Shown here piece by piece: positions 1 to 11,480 of a stretch of DNA of 64,000 nt. Each line of letters starts with the position of its first letter. The first letter of the stretch is position 1. The notes beneath the pieces were generated by a model that was given only the letters and a program-made list of their open reading frames with translations, was not told the origin of the DNA and searched no databases. A program made the translations under genes and the position numbers. This stretch comes from Osmanthus fragrans (Eukaryota > Streptophyta > Magnoliopsida > Lamiales > Oleaceae): the NCBI GenBank assembly GCA_019395295.1, contig CM033353.1, positions 10,321,314-10,385,313 on the forward strand, in the 5' to 3' direction.

Positions 1-1746
1 AACTGCATTTTTTATTTTTAAATGGGATCCAAATGCATTTTCATTTATAAATTTCTCATATTTTAAAGGCCTAGTAATTTAAAGGAAAAATTGCAGTCAC
101 AGTACCAAACATTTCACTTTTATGCAAACTCGATCCAAACCTAATTTGTGCCACCCACGGAACCAAATATTTCAAAAACTCGTATCCGAAGTCCAATAAA
201 ACAGAAATCATTACTTTCTCTGCTAGTTGACCAAAAGTCAATGATTTGCCCAAATTTTGACTGATTTTACAAGTTAAAATGCAAAATTTATATTTTCTAT
301 AGTTAAAAAAAATAAAATAATTAAAATTAAAAACCAAAAAAGCAAAAAAGCAAAAATGAAACATTACGTCTTCTCCGCTCACCACCCCACACATACCCAC
401 CCCACCCAAGCCCAAAAACCAAAAATAGAACCTACTCAACTTTTCGACTAGAGTTGTAAGCAAAAATCATCAAACCAAAAAATCAAACTGAATTGCATTT
501 TAGAAACCGTCGGTTTAATGCCACGTGAATCCGTCAACGAAATGGTTTTGAACCAAACAAAACTGGTCAAAAATGGTTTGATTTAGGTTTGAGAAATTTT
601 AATGCAGTTTAAAACAAAATCGGACCGGCGAAAAAATATATAAAAATAAACAAAATGAAAATTTCTAAATTGTAACTTGTAAGACTTTTGTGTTGGACTT
701 TTTATTTAATGAGACTTATATATTCCATAGGCTTTTAAATTGAAAGTCTGAAATGATTCATAGCAATCCCACGTTGTATTCCATATAAATTACTATCACC
801 AAACAATCATCTACTTATATAACTGCATAGTACTCCAATAATTAAACAAATTTCAATCAAAATCAAAATCCTACATTGAATTGGACATCCTTTAAAAAAT
901 TATTGCAACTTCTGGTTCTGTCGATTATAATTTGTAGAAATTTAGATGAAAAGTTTTAATCGAATCAACAACTATGTAATCAAAGTGAAAACAAAATAAA
1001 AATTTCGGATCTTAGAAATGAAATTATATATTGTAAATAAATTTATTTATGTATAGATTTACTCAATACTCTAATTTGGTTTGAGAATCAATTAATCAAA
1101 GAATTATAAGAAGGGAGAAGAAAAGAATAAAAGTGAAGAAAAAAAGTGACGGAATCTAAAATGAAGAAGGAATCCTATTATTTTTTATAAAAATGATTGA
1201 AAATTGAATCATATATTTTTACCAAAAAAATCATATGAAAATCGTCCGGTTCCTAGCGGTTCCCATACTAGAACCAGGATCTGGACTGGAATCGGTTGGT
1301 TCTTAATAATTTGTCCAAAAATTAAATTATTTTTTAGAAGATCCGAAATCGAATCGACTGCTTCTAAATGGTTCCGGTTAAGTTTCACCGATTTTGGAAA
1401 AATGTTCACTCCTAAATTAATGACATAAAAGTAAACATACAAAAAAATATACGACGAAATCGACGATTTAAAACTAGACCAAACCGTTAGGCTTATGTTT
1501 GAGTTTTTTTCAAACCGTTCAAAATGATTTAATTTAGGTTTGAATTTTTCTCAAATCGATGTAAACATCGATGTAAACGATTTGATTTGAAAATCTGTCA
1601 AAAATCGATAAAATCTAATCACTTACACATCTATTCCCGACCACTGCCATCGGCCCCACTAACCATCGCTGCCCTAATCACCATCGTACATTTGTAATGA
1701 AAACACCATCCATCAGAGTTCTGCCTTCAATTTTGTTTGTTTGCAC
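1..1746. other. AT-rich intergenic DNA, no gene seen
   Basis: No convincing coding frame is visible. Open frames here are short and lack recognisable motifs. The stretch 1210-1620 is rich in GGTTC/CGGTT-type words often seen in decayed hAT-like repeats. Positions 77-320 form the left arm of a long-range inverted repeat. Confidence 0.6.
77..320 (+). repeat. Left arm of diverged long-range inverted repeat
   Basis: From AAAGGAAAAATTGC at about 77, this stretch matches the reverse complement of about 8930-9175. Shared landmarks in order are TTTCACTTTTA, GATCCAAA, TAATTTGTGC, AACATTTCA and AACAGAAA. The arms are clearly diverged and flank the MULE and its surroundings. I found no exact target duplication at the outer ends, so the element type is unknown. 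Confidence 0.6.
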
Positions 1747-1755
1747 CTCTAACAA

Positions 1756-2326
1756 CAATTAGTCTATGCGTACAAACAATTTCTACCGAACTGTTACAGA
1801 AATTCAAAAATGCTGACCTGCCATTAACTCCACCAATTCCACGCATTTTTTAATTGAAAAAGTGTAAGTCCAAAAACCGGTTATTTTCACTCCCGGTTCT
1901 CCCTTTGGTTTTAATTTATTTACTCATTTCATTCCCCCCTCCCCCACGAGAATCCTTCGTCACCCCCATTTCCCCCCCCCCCCCCCGTGAAAATCCCCCA
2001 TTTCCCCCCCACCAAATCTCCCCATTTGCTGCTTCGCGTTCGCCCAGAATTTTGTCCGGTTTTCCCCACCAAAATCCCCTCCTTTGCTGCTTTCCAAATC
2101 TCCCCCATTTCGTTTCGAGCTCGCATTTGAAAGCCCACAAATCTGCTCAGTTTCCCCACCAAAATCCCCCATTTTCCCCCACCAAATCTCCCCCATTTGG
2201 TTTCGAGTTCACAGAGGAAAGCCCCATTTCACAGAGGGAAGGCCCATCTCGACTTCACCCGGTGGCGCATTTTTTCTAATTTTTTTGGCAATCCCTTCAC
2301 AGCCAAGCATCAAAATCACAAGGTTT
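1756..2326 (+). repeat. Left TIR of the MULE, C-rich tandem motif
   Basis: Matches the reverse complement of 7842-8407 almost base for base. Differences are mainly run lengths of C/G plus single substitutions (for example GTACAAAC versus GTACAGAC). The part 1930-2215 is made of repeated units around CCCCCACCAAATCTCCCC and CCCATTT, so its complement is very G-rich. Identity ends just after CACAAGGTTT. Confidence 0.93.
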
Positions 2327-2362
2327 CATATCATACTAGGAGACCCAGTCGAATCGCATCAA

Positions 2363-5300
2363 ATGGAGAAAGGTATGTTGCCTCTTTGTTTGAAATATAT
2401 TGGCTCTGGTATTTTGGTGATTGCTTATAAATTGGTTCGGTCATACATTCTACGAAATAATTGGGTATATTGCTGCTTTCCAATATGTCTGGGTATTTTG
2501 TTGCTTGGTTATAGTTGGGTATTTTGCTGCTTGGTTATAAATGAGTATTCTGCGGCGTGGTTATAAAAGGGTTCGGTCATATATTGCACGTTGGTTGTAA
2601 ATAGGTTAGGTAAGCTACGGGTTTTTTCTGTAATGTTGCGCCTGTTGCCATTTTTGAAGCTCAGGGAAAATGAAAAACATGATCCTGCTGCTATTGAACT
2701 GAAGAAGAAAAAGGAGAAAATGCTTGTTTGTAAATTAGCCAGAGTATGTTAACATTTTTTTTTTCAACCAAAGTATGGTAACTACTTATTTTATTTTGCA
2801 TCCAAAGTGTGGTAACTACTGTAGACATCAGATATATTTGTTGTTGGTCACACACAATTTGCAACGTATAACCAAATCAATTCATTTGTTGTAGGGAAAG
2901 AAAACATGGAAGATGAGGAGTATGATTTATTGGTAGAATGCGATAACGAGAATGTGTCGGAAAATTTGAACAGTTTGGAAAAAGAAACATTAGGAGGAGA
3001 TGTTGTGACTCAGCCTGAGGTGGGTATGATGTTTAATAGTGAAAACGAACTGTTGGACTTCTACAAGAGATATGCCTATGCTGTTGGTTTTCCAGTCAGG
3101 AAACGAAATTCGAAAAAGGGGGACGATGGAGTTATGAGATATGTGACCTTCACATGTAGTCGTGAAGGTCGACGAATTCATGCTACAGGTGCATCTTTGA
3201 AGCCGCAAGCAACTGCTCAGACAGATTGCAAAGCACGAATTTCGGCATCGTTAGACAGTTTTGGAATATGGAGAATTAACAAAGTGTCTCTCGAGCATAA
3301 TCATCAAACTAGTCCCTCTAAGTCTAGGTTGTATCGATGCAACCGAAAATTGACTGCAGCCACGAAACGAAATCTCGAACTAAATGATATGGCAGGAATC
3401 CCGTTGCACAAGAGTTTTAACTCCGCTGTTGTTGCAGCGGGTGGATATGAGAATATGACTTTCGTCGAGAAGGATTGTAGGAACTATGTAGCAGAAGTGC
3501 GAAGATTGCGACTTGGTGAAGGAGATGCCATCGCAATCCAATCGTATTTTTCTAAGATGCAAGCAAAATGTTCGGGATTTTATTTTAGTATAGACCTGGA
3601 CGACGAGTCCCGATTGAAAAATGTTTTTTGGGCAGATTATAGATGTAGGCAATCTTACAAGGAGTTTGGGGACGTGGTCACTTTTGATACAACCTATCTT
3701 ACTAATAAGTACGATATGCCGTTTGCTCCTTTTGTTGGTGTAAATCATCACGGTCAATCGACTTTGCTTGGTTGTGGCCTACTAGCAAACGAAGACACGG
3801 GGAGTTTTGTCTGGTTGTTTAGGACTTGGCTAGAGTGCATGAATTCTGTGGCACCAAATGGAATAATTACCGATCAAGATAGGGCAATTCAAAATGCTAT
3901 TGAGATTGTTTTTCCAAATACTAAACATAGATGGTGTCTGTGGCATATTATGAAGAAGTTGCCAGAAAAGTTTGGCTACCATATTCAAAAGAGGTCCATA
4001 TTTTCTGCAATGCACGACCTTGTATATGATACACAGTTTGTTGAAGAGTTCGAGCAAGGCTGGAGGGTGATGCTCGATAATTATGACTTACATGGTAACG
4101 ACTGGTTGTCGGGTCTGTTCGATAGTCGATCTCGTTGGGTTCCTTGTTATTTGAAGACCACATTTTGGGCGGGGATGTCCACAACACAGCGAAGTGAGAG
4201 TATGAACGCTTTTTTTGATGGATATGTACATTCCAGGACGACTTTGAAGCAATTCGTTGAACAGTATGAGAGAGCACTTAGGAATAAGGTCGAGAAGGAA
4301 TTTCAGGCGGATTTCAAGTCATTTTCCCAAATGGTACCATGTGCAACGGCCTTCAATATGGAAAACCAACATCAGAATGTGTATACAATTTCAAAATTCA
4401 AGGAAGTACAAAATGAGTTCATTGGAAAGGTGTACTGCGACCTAATTTCAGAGCAAGGTGAAGGTCTTTGGAAAAATTACGAAGTTCGTGAGCACCTTAG
4501 GGAAAAAACATTTTTTGTCTCATTTCAGAAGGATACGTGTGAATGCATCTGTACTTGCCACTTGTTTGAGTTTCGAGGTATCATTTGCAGGCACGCGATC
4601 ACCGTGTTGATCCGCAACCAAATCAAGTCAATGCCTGATAGATACATAGTACGTAGATGGAGGAGAGATGTCAAAAGAGCACACACGAGGGTTAAAGTAA
4701 ATTATGCCGGGTTGGGAAGTACTCCCGGGCAGGTGAGATACGATGAAATGTGTCTAGCTTTCTCGGATATTGCAGACCTTGCTGCAGATGATGAGGAGTG
4801 GTCTCATGCTATAATGGAATGGATAAAAATGCAGGCAGACCACATGCGGACGTCGAAATCAGGTTGTGGAAGCACAGTAGTGCCACCTTTGGTAGTTCGT
4901 TCAGCCTCTGCTTGTAACGATTCATAGAATACTAGCAATGTGAGCATATTGGATCCTAAAACATCTACTAGGAAGGGCGCGCCTAGAAAACTTCACATGA
5001 AAGGCCCATTGGAGTCCACTTCAAAGAGAGCTAAGGTATGTTCAGGTTAATCGTTTCTTCGATGCTTACATTATTGCAATTCATGATTTTGAATTTTGTC
5101 CAACATTTATGAAAATGCAGTCCACATCAACCACGGGGAAGCGACCGAGGAGTAGACCGAGTACAACGACGGCAGCCGTAAATGACACTCCGACAACTCA
5201 AATATCACATTGTTCGACGCCTACCCCACTCACATATTCACAACTATTAATGGTTAGTTTTAAATGTGGCATTCATTTAAGCTTGTTGGATTGAAAATCA

Positions 5301-5558
5301 TAACCAGATTTCTTATAGGGTGACAATCCCGAGCAAGCAGTCACATCACTGGTGTCAAATTCAAATGTAATTTACCCATCGTACACGAACGGGCTTGTGA
5401 ACGATGAAGGTAAAAATTCAAAAAATGAATGTTCAAATTTGGATGTTGGTTATGACAATGTACGCGTGTACTGATTTTCCTTGTTTGATTCAGGTCATGT
5501 ATTGCCATACTATTATCAACATTTCCCCGGTCAAGGTGATAGAAGCTTGGGACTGTAG
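2363..5558 (+). CDS. FAR1/FHY3-type MULE transposase, in-frame stop in tail
   Basis: The long exon (2895-5035) is open from 2895 to a TAG at 4925-4927. Numbering from the ATG at 2906: FAR1 DNA-binding domain about residues 41-150 (C84, a second Cys in TDCKAR, terminal EHNH); MULE transposase domain with Asp261 (TFDTTY) and Asp323 (TDQDRA), the C344-x2-H347 motif, and Glu431 in RSESMN as the probable third acidic residue; SWIM zinc finger about 545-563 ending GIICRH. A 10-nt exon, 2363-2372, spliced at ATGGAGAAAG/GTATG to the acceptor at 2894, adds seven in-frame residues. After the TAG the same frame stays open to a donor at 5036. Exons 5121-5252, 5319-5409 and 5494-5558 follow in phase, giving 813 codons counting the stop. 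The tail contains a basic AT-hook-like GKRPRSRP. The TAG is therefore probably a nonsense mutation removing the tail; the catalytic core is intact. Confidence 0.9.
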
Positions 5559-7000
5559 GTGAAAAGGTATTATGTATAAAAATGATCACGTTGAATAGGG
5601 TATTATCTTTATATTTCAGGATGTTGCGTTTAATTGATTGAGAATAGAAGCATGAATATATACTCTACATATTACTTCGATAGTCATGATTCCCCTACAA
5701 AATTTATTGAAGTGAGACCGATGATCTACAAACAATACCTGCACAATTTTATTATTGAAATCTACATATATTCAGTGCCTTTCGTTTGACACAATTATTT
5801 CCATTATGCAACTTACCTGCACAATTATTTCGTGTTACAAACTATACGCTGCCTTCAACTCCTCACAACAATTTTCTGCGGTCTTTATGTGATATATTAT
5901 TAGTTTGATGGGTATTATTGTAACGAATTTTTTGTATAACTGTAGGCTAAAAGTTTGCTCGAAATGAATTCCAGTACTATTAATATGTTAGGTTGTGTGA
6001 GAGGGAAAACATGTTGAAATTTTATATTTTGATTTACATGATATCTTTTGAAGTTTCCCATATTGTTGGAAATAACATTTGTGTGTATGTGTAGGTGGAA
6101 GATGAAGCTTACCATATTTTTCGACTCCTCGCCAACGTGATGCCTTCGGTTGCTTTATTTTAGGAGTATTCGATTCAGGCTGATTTTGACAGATTGCAAG
6201 AACTATTTAGTGAAACAATATACAAGAAGTATTTAGTGATAAATTATGTGTATGTAGTATCTAGGCAAGAAGCTTGCCAGAAGTATTTTTGGAATTTTCT
6301 AGGAGTTTCTAATGTGTTGGGCCTTAAAATTGATGTGCAACATGATTAAATGTTTGGGAGTTTTCTATTACTGAATGTCTTTGGTTATGTGTCTGCACCA
6401 ACGAATTTTCAGAAACCACCAATCTCGAGTCCAACGTTTATACACAAAATGATAACAAAGTCGCCTCAGCTGTGAGGCCTACTATGTGTCATTTGATTGC
6501 TTTTGTTGATTTGGGAATGAAAATTGATGAACTCAAGTCTCAACTCTATGCAACCTCTCTCTTTTGTAGGGCCAAAATTAAGATAACAATGGCAAGAAAC
6601 AGGCTTGTTTCTCCATTCTCTGTTTGTTGATTTTGCAATTAGACTAATTGAAAATCAATTAATCAATTCGTTGTAACAGTTTGGTCGAATTTATACTGTA
6701 TTAACCTAGGTTACGCATGTTTAGTAGAGTTGAAGATTTTCTTTAAGACAACATGCAAGGGAAGATTTTTGGAGTCACAAATATAATGGCTCGACTTCAT
6801 TTGGAAATAAACTATACCCACAACCGTAGACCACGTATATGCCAACCATTCATAAATGATTTTGGATTCGCCACATATTAAACTTACACCCAGTTCATAT
6901 ATTACAACGCTTTCCACGCATATTAAACTTACACAAAACTACGATAAATGTGTCATAGTACAAACAAAGCATATGACCTATATAAGTTGACATTAAACGT
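5559..7000. other. Non-coding interior of the MULE
   Basis: The region between the two convergent genes. I see no further exons or homologies. It would contain the 3' untranslated ends and polyadenylation regions of both genes. Confidence 0.6.
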
Positions 7001-7402
7001 TCAAGGCACTTCCTTTCCTTTTTCATCACATTCTAAAATTCCTTTTCCTTTGCGAAATTTTACTTCCACCGATATCTCAACGTCTCGTTTTGCAGTAATT
7101 CGAGCCAGGCTTTCAAAAATTCTTGGCAATTCTTCATATTCCTCGCCGGACTCATGATTCAACGCTTCGTTCACGGTACTTGATTCCCCGTTTAAATCTT
7201 CATTTTTCACCCAATCGAAGTATCCACAACGATTACTACACGTGAAGAACAAGCGCCCTTTGTTTTCAGTATCCCGTTCGACCTCAAAACATTTTTGAAA
7301 TTCGCGTTTGCACGTAGGGCAAACACGTTTCGTTTTGCATTGTCCAAAGCAGTGAGTGGCACTTCTACAGCCGTGACAAACGCCAAAATTCCTTCCCCTC
7401 AT
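7001..7402 (-). CDS. CCHC knuckle + GRF zinc-finger protein of the MULE
   Basis: An intact 133-aa frame convergent with the transposase. Residues 9-22 fit a CCHC zinc knuckle exactly (C9-x2-C12-x4-H17-x4-C22). Residues 28-64 fit a GRF-type zinc finger: C28-x2-C31, the ENKGRLFFTC block ending at C55, then C59-GYFDW. The C-terminal half is acidic and charged. I chose the ATG at 7402 because a good acceptor (TTTTCAACAG on the minus strand) lies 14 bases upstream of it; an in-frame ATG at 7444 would lie inside the predicted intron. Splicing from the CACAAG/GTTT donor at the inner edge of the right TIR would give a TIR-derived 5' leader. In plants, GRF and CCHC fingers occur together in topoisomerase III alpha tails, so capture of a host segment is one origin. 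Function in transposition is unknown. Confidence 0.75.
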   Translation of the reverse strand: MRGRNFGVCHGCRSATHCFGQCKTKRVCPTCKREFQKCFEVERDTENKGRLFFTCSNRCGYFDWVKNEDLNGESSTVNEALNHESGEEYEELPRIFESLARITAKRDVEISVEVKFRKGKGILECDEKGKEVP

Positions 7403-7841
7403 TCTATAATTCGCAACTGTTGAAAACACAGAGTAGATCCACATGAATACCAGAAGAAAATAAATTAGTTATGGCCGACTGTAAAATTGAATTTAAACAA
7501 TGAACATATCATAACCATTTTTTTTCAGTCGTCCAATACTACAACTACGGTTAATGTTTTAACCCTTCAATTCGTACACCACAATAGTTAACTGCATCCT
7601 GAATTTCTCCATCCATAGCACAAATATGTATGTTCGGACACCCCCCCCATTTTTTTCCATTAACAGAGTTCAAATAACGCCATCGAGAAGGACATGAAGA
7701 CTAAACCCCACAACTACCACATCACAAATCATAGGACTACATTGCAAATCCCAGACAAAATTCGACCAACTATTCTAAACCTAAAATCACATATCAATCT
7801 CAGCACTTTGGAAAAAATTTTTGCATGATAAATTAGAGAAC

Positions 7842-8407
7842 AAACCTTGTGATTTTGATGCTTGGCTGTGAAGGGATTGCCAAAAAATTAGAAAAAACGC
7901 GCCACCGGGTGAAGTCGAGATGGGCCTTCCCTCTGTGAAATGAGGCTTTCCTCTGTGAACTCGAAACCAAATGGGGGAGATTTGGTGGGGGAAAATGGGG
8001 ATTTTGGTGGGGGGAACTGAGCAGATTTGTGGGCTTTCAAATGCGAACTCGAAACGAAATGAGGGAGATTTGGAAAGAAGCAAAGGGGGGGATTTTGGTG
8101 AGGGAAACCGGACAAAATTCTGGGCGAACGCGAAGCAGCAAAGGGGGAGATTTGGTGGGGGGGGGGGAAATGGGGGATTTTCGTGGGAGGGGAAATGGGG
8201 GTGACGAAGGATTCTCGTGGGAGGGGGGGAATGAAATGGGTAAATAAATTAAAACCAAAGGGAGAACTGGGAGTGAAAATAACCGGTTTTTGGACTTACA
8301 CTTTTTCAATTCAAAAATGCGTGGAATTGGTGGAGTTAATGGCAGGTCAGCATTTTTGAATTTCTGTAACAGTTCGGTAGAAATTGTCTGTACGCATAGA
8401 CTAATTG
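7842..8407 (-). repeat. Right TIR of the MULE
   Basis: Inverted copy of 1756-2326. It ends at CTAATTG (8401-8407), directly followed by the right copy of the duplication CTCTAACAA. G-runs up to 12 bases occur at 8155-8170. Confidence 0.93.
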
Positions 8408-8416
8408 CTCTAACAA

Positions 8417-10440
8417 ATCCTACTCATCAGATCCTATCACCACATTTAACATCAGATTGCAACAATCCCATTGCCATCTCCACTAGATCCCACACATCAG
8501 TAGCCATCTACGACGGAAGAGATCGAAACACCATTGCCATAGCCACAACACAAAGCCACAGCAAAAACCCACTAACACCGCCACCTACTCGCTGTATTCA
8601 GACCAAACAACTTTTATTGCAATAAGTAAGTTCAGATTGAGAAAAAGTGAACTCACAGGCACCAGATTCATAACCCAATGCCCAGTGCTTGTTTTATGCT
8701 CAATTCATTTACCTGTATGAACTAAAAGTGAGATTTATATTGTGGGTTAGAGATTTTGATAGAAGGAGCAATTGCCTAAATGATCCAGATGGAGTGGTGG
8801 TGGAAGGAGCGGTGGCCGACGTAGGATGGCGTGCTGCTAGCGATGGCCGCTGGTGGTTTAAGGGTAAAGGGTTTGGGGAAGAAGGGGATGGTGGTGTGTT
8901 TGATTTTTGTATTTTATTCAGTTATTAATATATTATAATTATGTTTTTTTTTGTTGAAAAATGTAAAGTTACCATTTTATTCTTTTAAAGTTAGTCAAAA
9001 TTATAGTCAATATCAATTCTTTGATCAATTAACTATCAATCTAATAGTTTCTGTTAAATTGGATCGCAAGTGGGAGTTTGAAATGTTTGATACCGTTGAT
9101 AGCACAAATTAAAGATTTGGATCAAATCAGCTTAAAAGTGAAAGAGTACCGTGCAATTTTCCTTTATTTAAATGGGTATACACTGTTGTTAGTCCATGAT
9201 GGAAACCTTTTGGATTGCTATGCGGGTTGTCACAGGGTGTTTTCACCCCACGTTACCCAGCTTACAAGTTTATTCCAATTTTATCACCAAATTTATATTT
9301 CTGTTTCAGTTTGAGCTTTACATATAATTAATGTTCTTTAAAAAATATAACAAAATGAAGAATCGAAATTAAGAACATTCTTGAAGTGTAAAAATATTAC
9401 TCCCTGATCATAAATAATTTTTTTTTTTATATATAAGATGATATTTATAAATAAATAATCTTTTTAATATGCTTTGATAATTTTTTCCAAATGTAGATAT
9501 CATATCGTTTCCTCTAACGGATCACACATTTATTGATTGGGTTGCAAATTCTTTGACTTTTGATATTGATGACAATCATGACATACCAAATGGTCAAAGT
9601 AGACAAATGGGGCAGTTTGACAATGTTCTTAATAAAAAATTTAGCAAATTTTGCTAAAAATTTATATAATATATGGTCACAAAATTGATAAAAAAAAAAT
9701 ATGTATCTTATTCAACGATGGCGTACTCAATTTGTATTTTAATGAATTTTATTAAAAACCTTTAAAATCTAAGCCCCTATTTGACATCCAGTAACAAGAG
9801 TTTATTTTTTGTTTTTTTTTTTTGGAAAAATTTGTTCTGAAATAATATTTTTTTGAAGAACGTGTGATTAATATTAACAAATAAAAAAAAATTGCGTTTG
9901 CATTTCAAAATATTGATGTGTGATTAAAAATAATTTTGAGAAACAAGAGTTTTTGATTTAATAGATGTCAAACAAGGGTTAAATATCATCAATAATTTGT
10001 GAATTTATATATATTTAATTAAAAAAGGATTTTTCAAAATGTTTAGAATTTCAAGCTCAAAAATACACCTAATAAACAAATTTTTTTTTTCTGAAATTTC
10101 ACAATTTCTAGCTTTGTTTTGGTGGGAATTAAAATAAATATTTAAATTTAAATTAAAATCAACAATTAATATCTTGAAACCTACAAATTTACAATTATAC
10201 ATTCCATCTATGCTTATCAAATTTACTAAAAAATTGATTTTAATATCCACCAAACAATGATTTCAAAAAAAAAAAAAAAAAAAAAAAATCCACCGAACAA
10301 AGACTTAATTTGATTTTTTTAATTTATGAAAATCTATTCATGTTCATGAAGTTTATTAATAACATAGATCGATAACACACTCGTTACCAATTAAAAAATA
10401 ATTTTATCAAACAGACCTAAAATTTGGTGAAAGGGAAGTA
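8417..10440. other. AT-rich intergenic DNA, no gene seen
   Basis: No supported gene. Contents are the right arm of the long-range inverted repeat at about 8930-9175, a run of 26 or more A at about 10263-10288, and very AT-rich sequence from 9300 onward. A TACTCCCTGATCATAAAT string at about 9396 resembles a Stowaway/mariner end, but no partner was found. Confidence 0.55.
8930..9175 (-). repeat. Right arm of diverged long-range inverted repeat
   Basis: Reverse complement matches 77-320 with shared blocks including GATCCAAA, TAATTTGTGC, AACATTTCA and AACAGAAA. The pair encloses the whole MULE. Confidence 0.6.
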
Positions 10441-10465
10441 TAAGCACGCCGACAGTCCAGATAGT

Positions 10466-10700
10466 GATCCGCGTCAGTCCTCTCCAATCAATCCTATCCG
10501 TTAATAACAATTTAATACACGGGTCAAATACTTTCTCGACACATTATTCTCAGATGCGATCCTCGCCAATCAAACTCCTAAGGAATCCTACGGTGAAATG
10601 ACACTTAATCCAACAGTCCAAAATCTCCCATTATCTCACTCCCAAAAACCTCGAAATTTTGAAATCCTCCGCTTTCACATTTCACCCAAAACCCTATAAA
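10466..10700 (+). promoter_or_regulatory. Histone H3 promoter: octamer, CCAAT boxes, TATA
   Basis: GATCCGCG at 10466-10473 is the inverted plant histone octamer (CGCGGATC), the element linked to S-phase expression. CCAAT boxes lie at 10484-10488 and 10566-10570. TATAAA is at 10695-10700, 85 bp before the ATG, so transcription should start near 10725-10730. Confidence 0.8.
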
Positions 10701-10784
10701 TCCCCATTCAATCCCACCATTAATTATCACACAAACAAAAATTTGACACTTCTCCATCGGCATTAACATCAAGAATCCTTATCA

Positions 10785-11195
10785 ATGGCGCGTACTAAGC
10801 AGACAGCCAGGAAATCAACCGGTGGCAAGGCACCCAGGAAGCAGCTGGCAACAAAGGCGGCACGGAAGTCGGCCCCTGCAACCGGAGGAGTGAAAAAGCC
10901 TCACCGATTCCGCCCGGGTACTGTGGCGCTGAGGGAAATCAGGAAGTACCAGAAAAGCACTGAGCTTTTGATAAGGAAATTGCCATTCCAGAGGCTTGTT
11001 AGGGAGATTGCTCAGGATTTCAAGACGGATCTTAGGTTTCAGAGCTCTGCCGTGGCGGCTCTACAAGAGGCTGCTGAAGCTTACTTGGTTGGACTTTTTG
11101 AGGATACCAATCTCTGTGCTATTCATGCCAAGAGGGTTACTATTATGCCTAAGGATATCCAGTTGGCTAGGAGGATTAGGGGTGAAAGGGCTTAG
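10785..11195 (+). CDS. H3.1: Histone H3.1 (replication-dependent), intronless
   Basis: A complete single-exon frame of 136 aa including the initiator Met, the exact length of plant H3. The tail carries [10 protein letters not shown], so K4, K9, K27 and K36 are all present. Positions diagnostic in plants are Ala31, Phe41, Ser87 and Ala90, identifying the canonical H3.1 type rather than H3.3 (Thr31, Tyr41, His87, Leu90). It packages DNA in nucleosomes behind replication forks. Lack of introns and the octamer/CCAAT/TATA promoter fit S-phase-regulated expression. No lesion is seen, so this is very probably functional. Confidence 0.98.
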
Positions 11196-11480
11196 AGGTA
11201 TTAGATCTAGTAATCGAATTTGGTGGTATATTTTGGTACTTTCGCTTAGTTTAGTGCTGTTGGATTTGCTTCTCTGCTTATCCTCGGGATCTATGCTACT
11301 TGATATGTAAAAAATTGGGATATTTCAATGAATTAGTAAAATTCTCGATGCCATCAAGCATGATCTTCATTTTGGAATGACCCATTTCAAAGGATATCTT
11401 TTGTTTTTTATTCTCGCATACCTACTTGTGCAGTAGGGCAGATGTTCTGATTTGATCTGGTTTGGTGTAAGTTACATTTA
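11196..11480. other. 3' region of the H3.1 gene
   Basis: Presumed 3' untranslated region and short spacer before the MITE at 11481. No other feature seen. Confidence 0.5.

Larger units (their letters stand above)
1756..8407 (+). mobile_element. Two-gene Mutator-like element (MULE), complete ends
   Basis: The ends are directly readable. Both termini begin CAATTAGTCTATGCGTAC (the right one on the minus strand), and the element is flanked by a perfect 9-bp duplication, CTCTAACAA (1747-1755 and 8408-8416). A 9-bp duplication is the hallmark of the Mutator superfamily. Length is 6652 bp with TIRs of about 570 bp. It carries a FAR1-type transposase on the plus strand and a CCHC/GRF zinc-finger gene on the minus strand, convergent. 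The exact duplication and near-identical TIRs suggest a recent insertion. Confidence 0.95.

Noticed and set aside
1854..2566. Pro-rich open frames in the left MULE TIR and their mirror in the right TIR
   Set aside because: They are translations of the C-rich TIR repeats, are duplicated by the inverted repeat and have no gene-like features.
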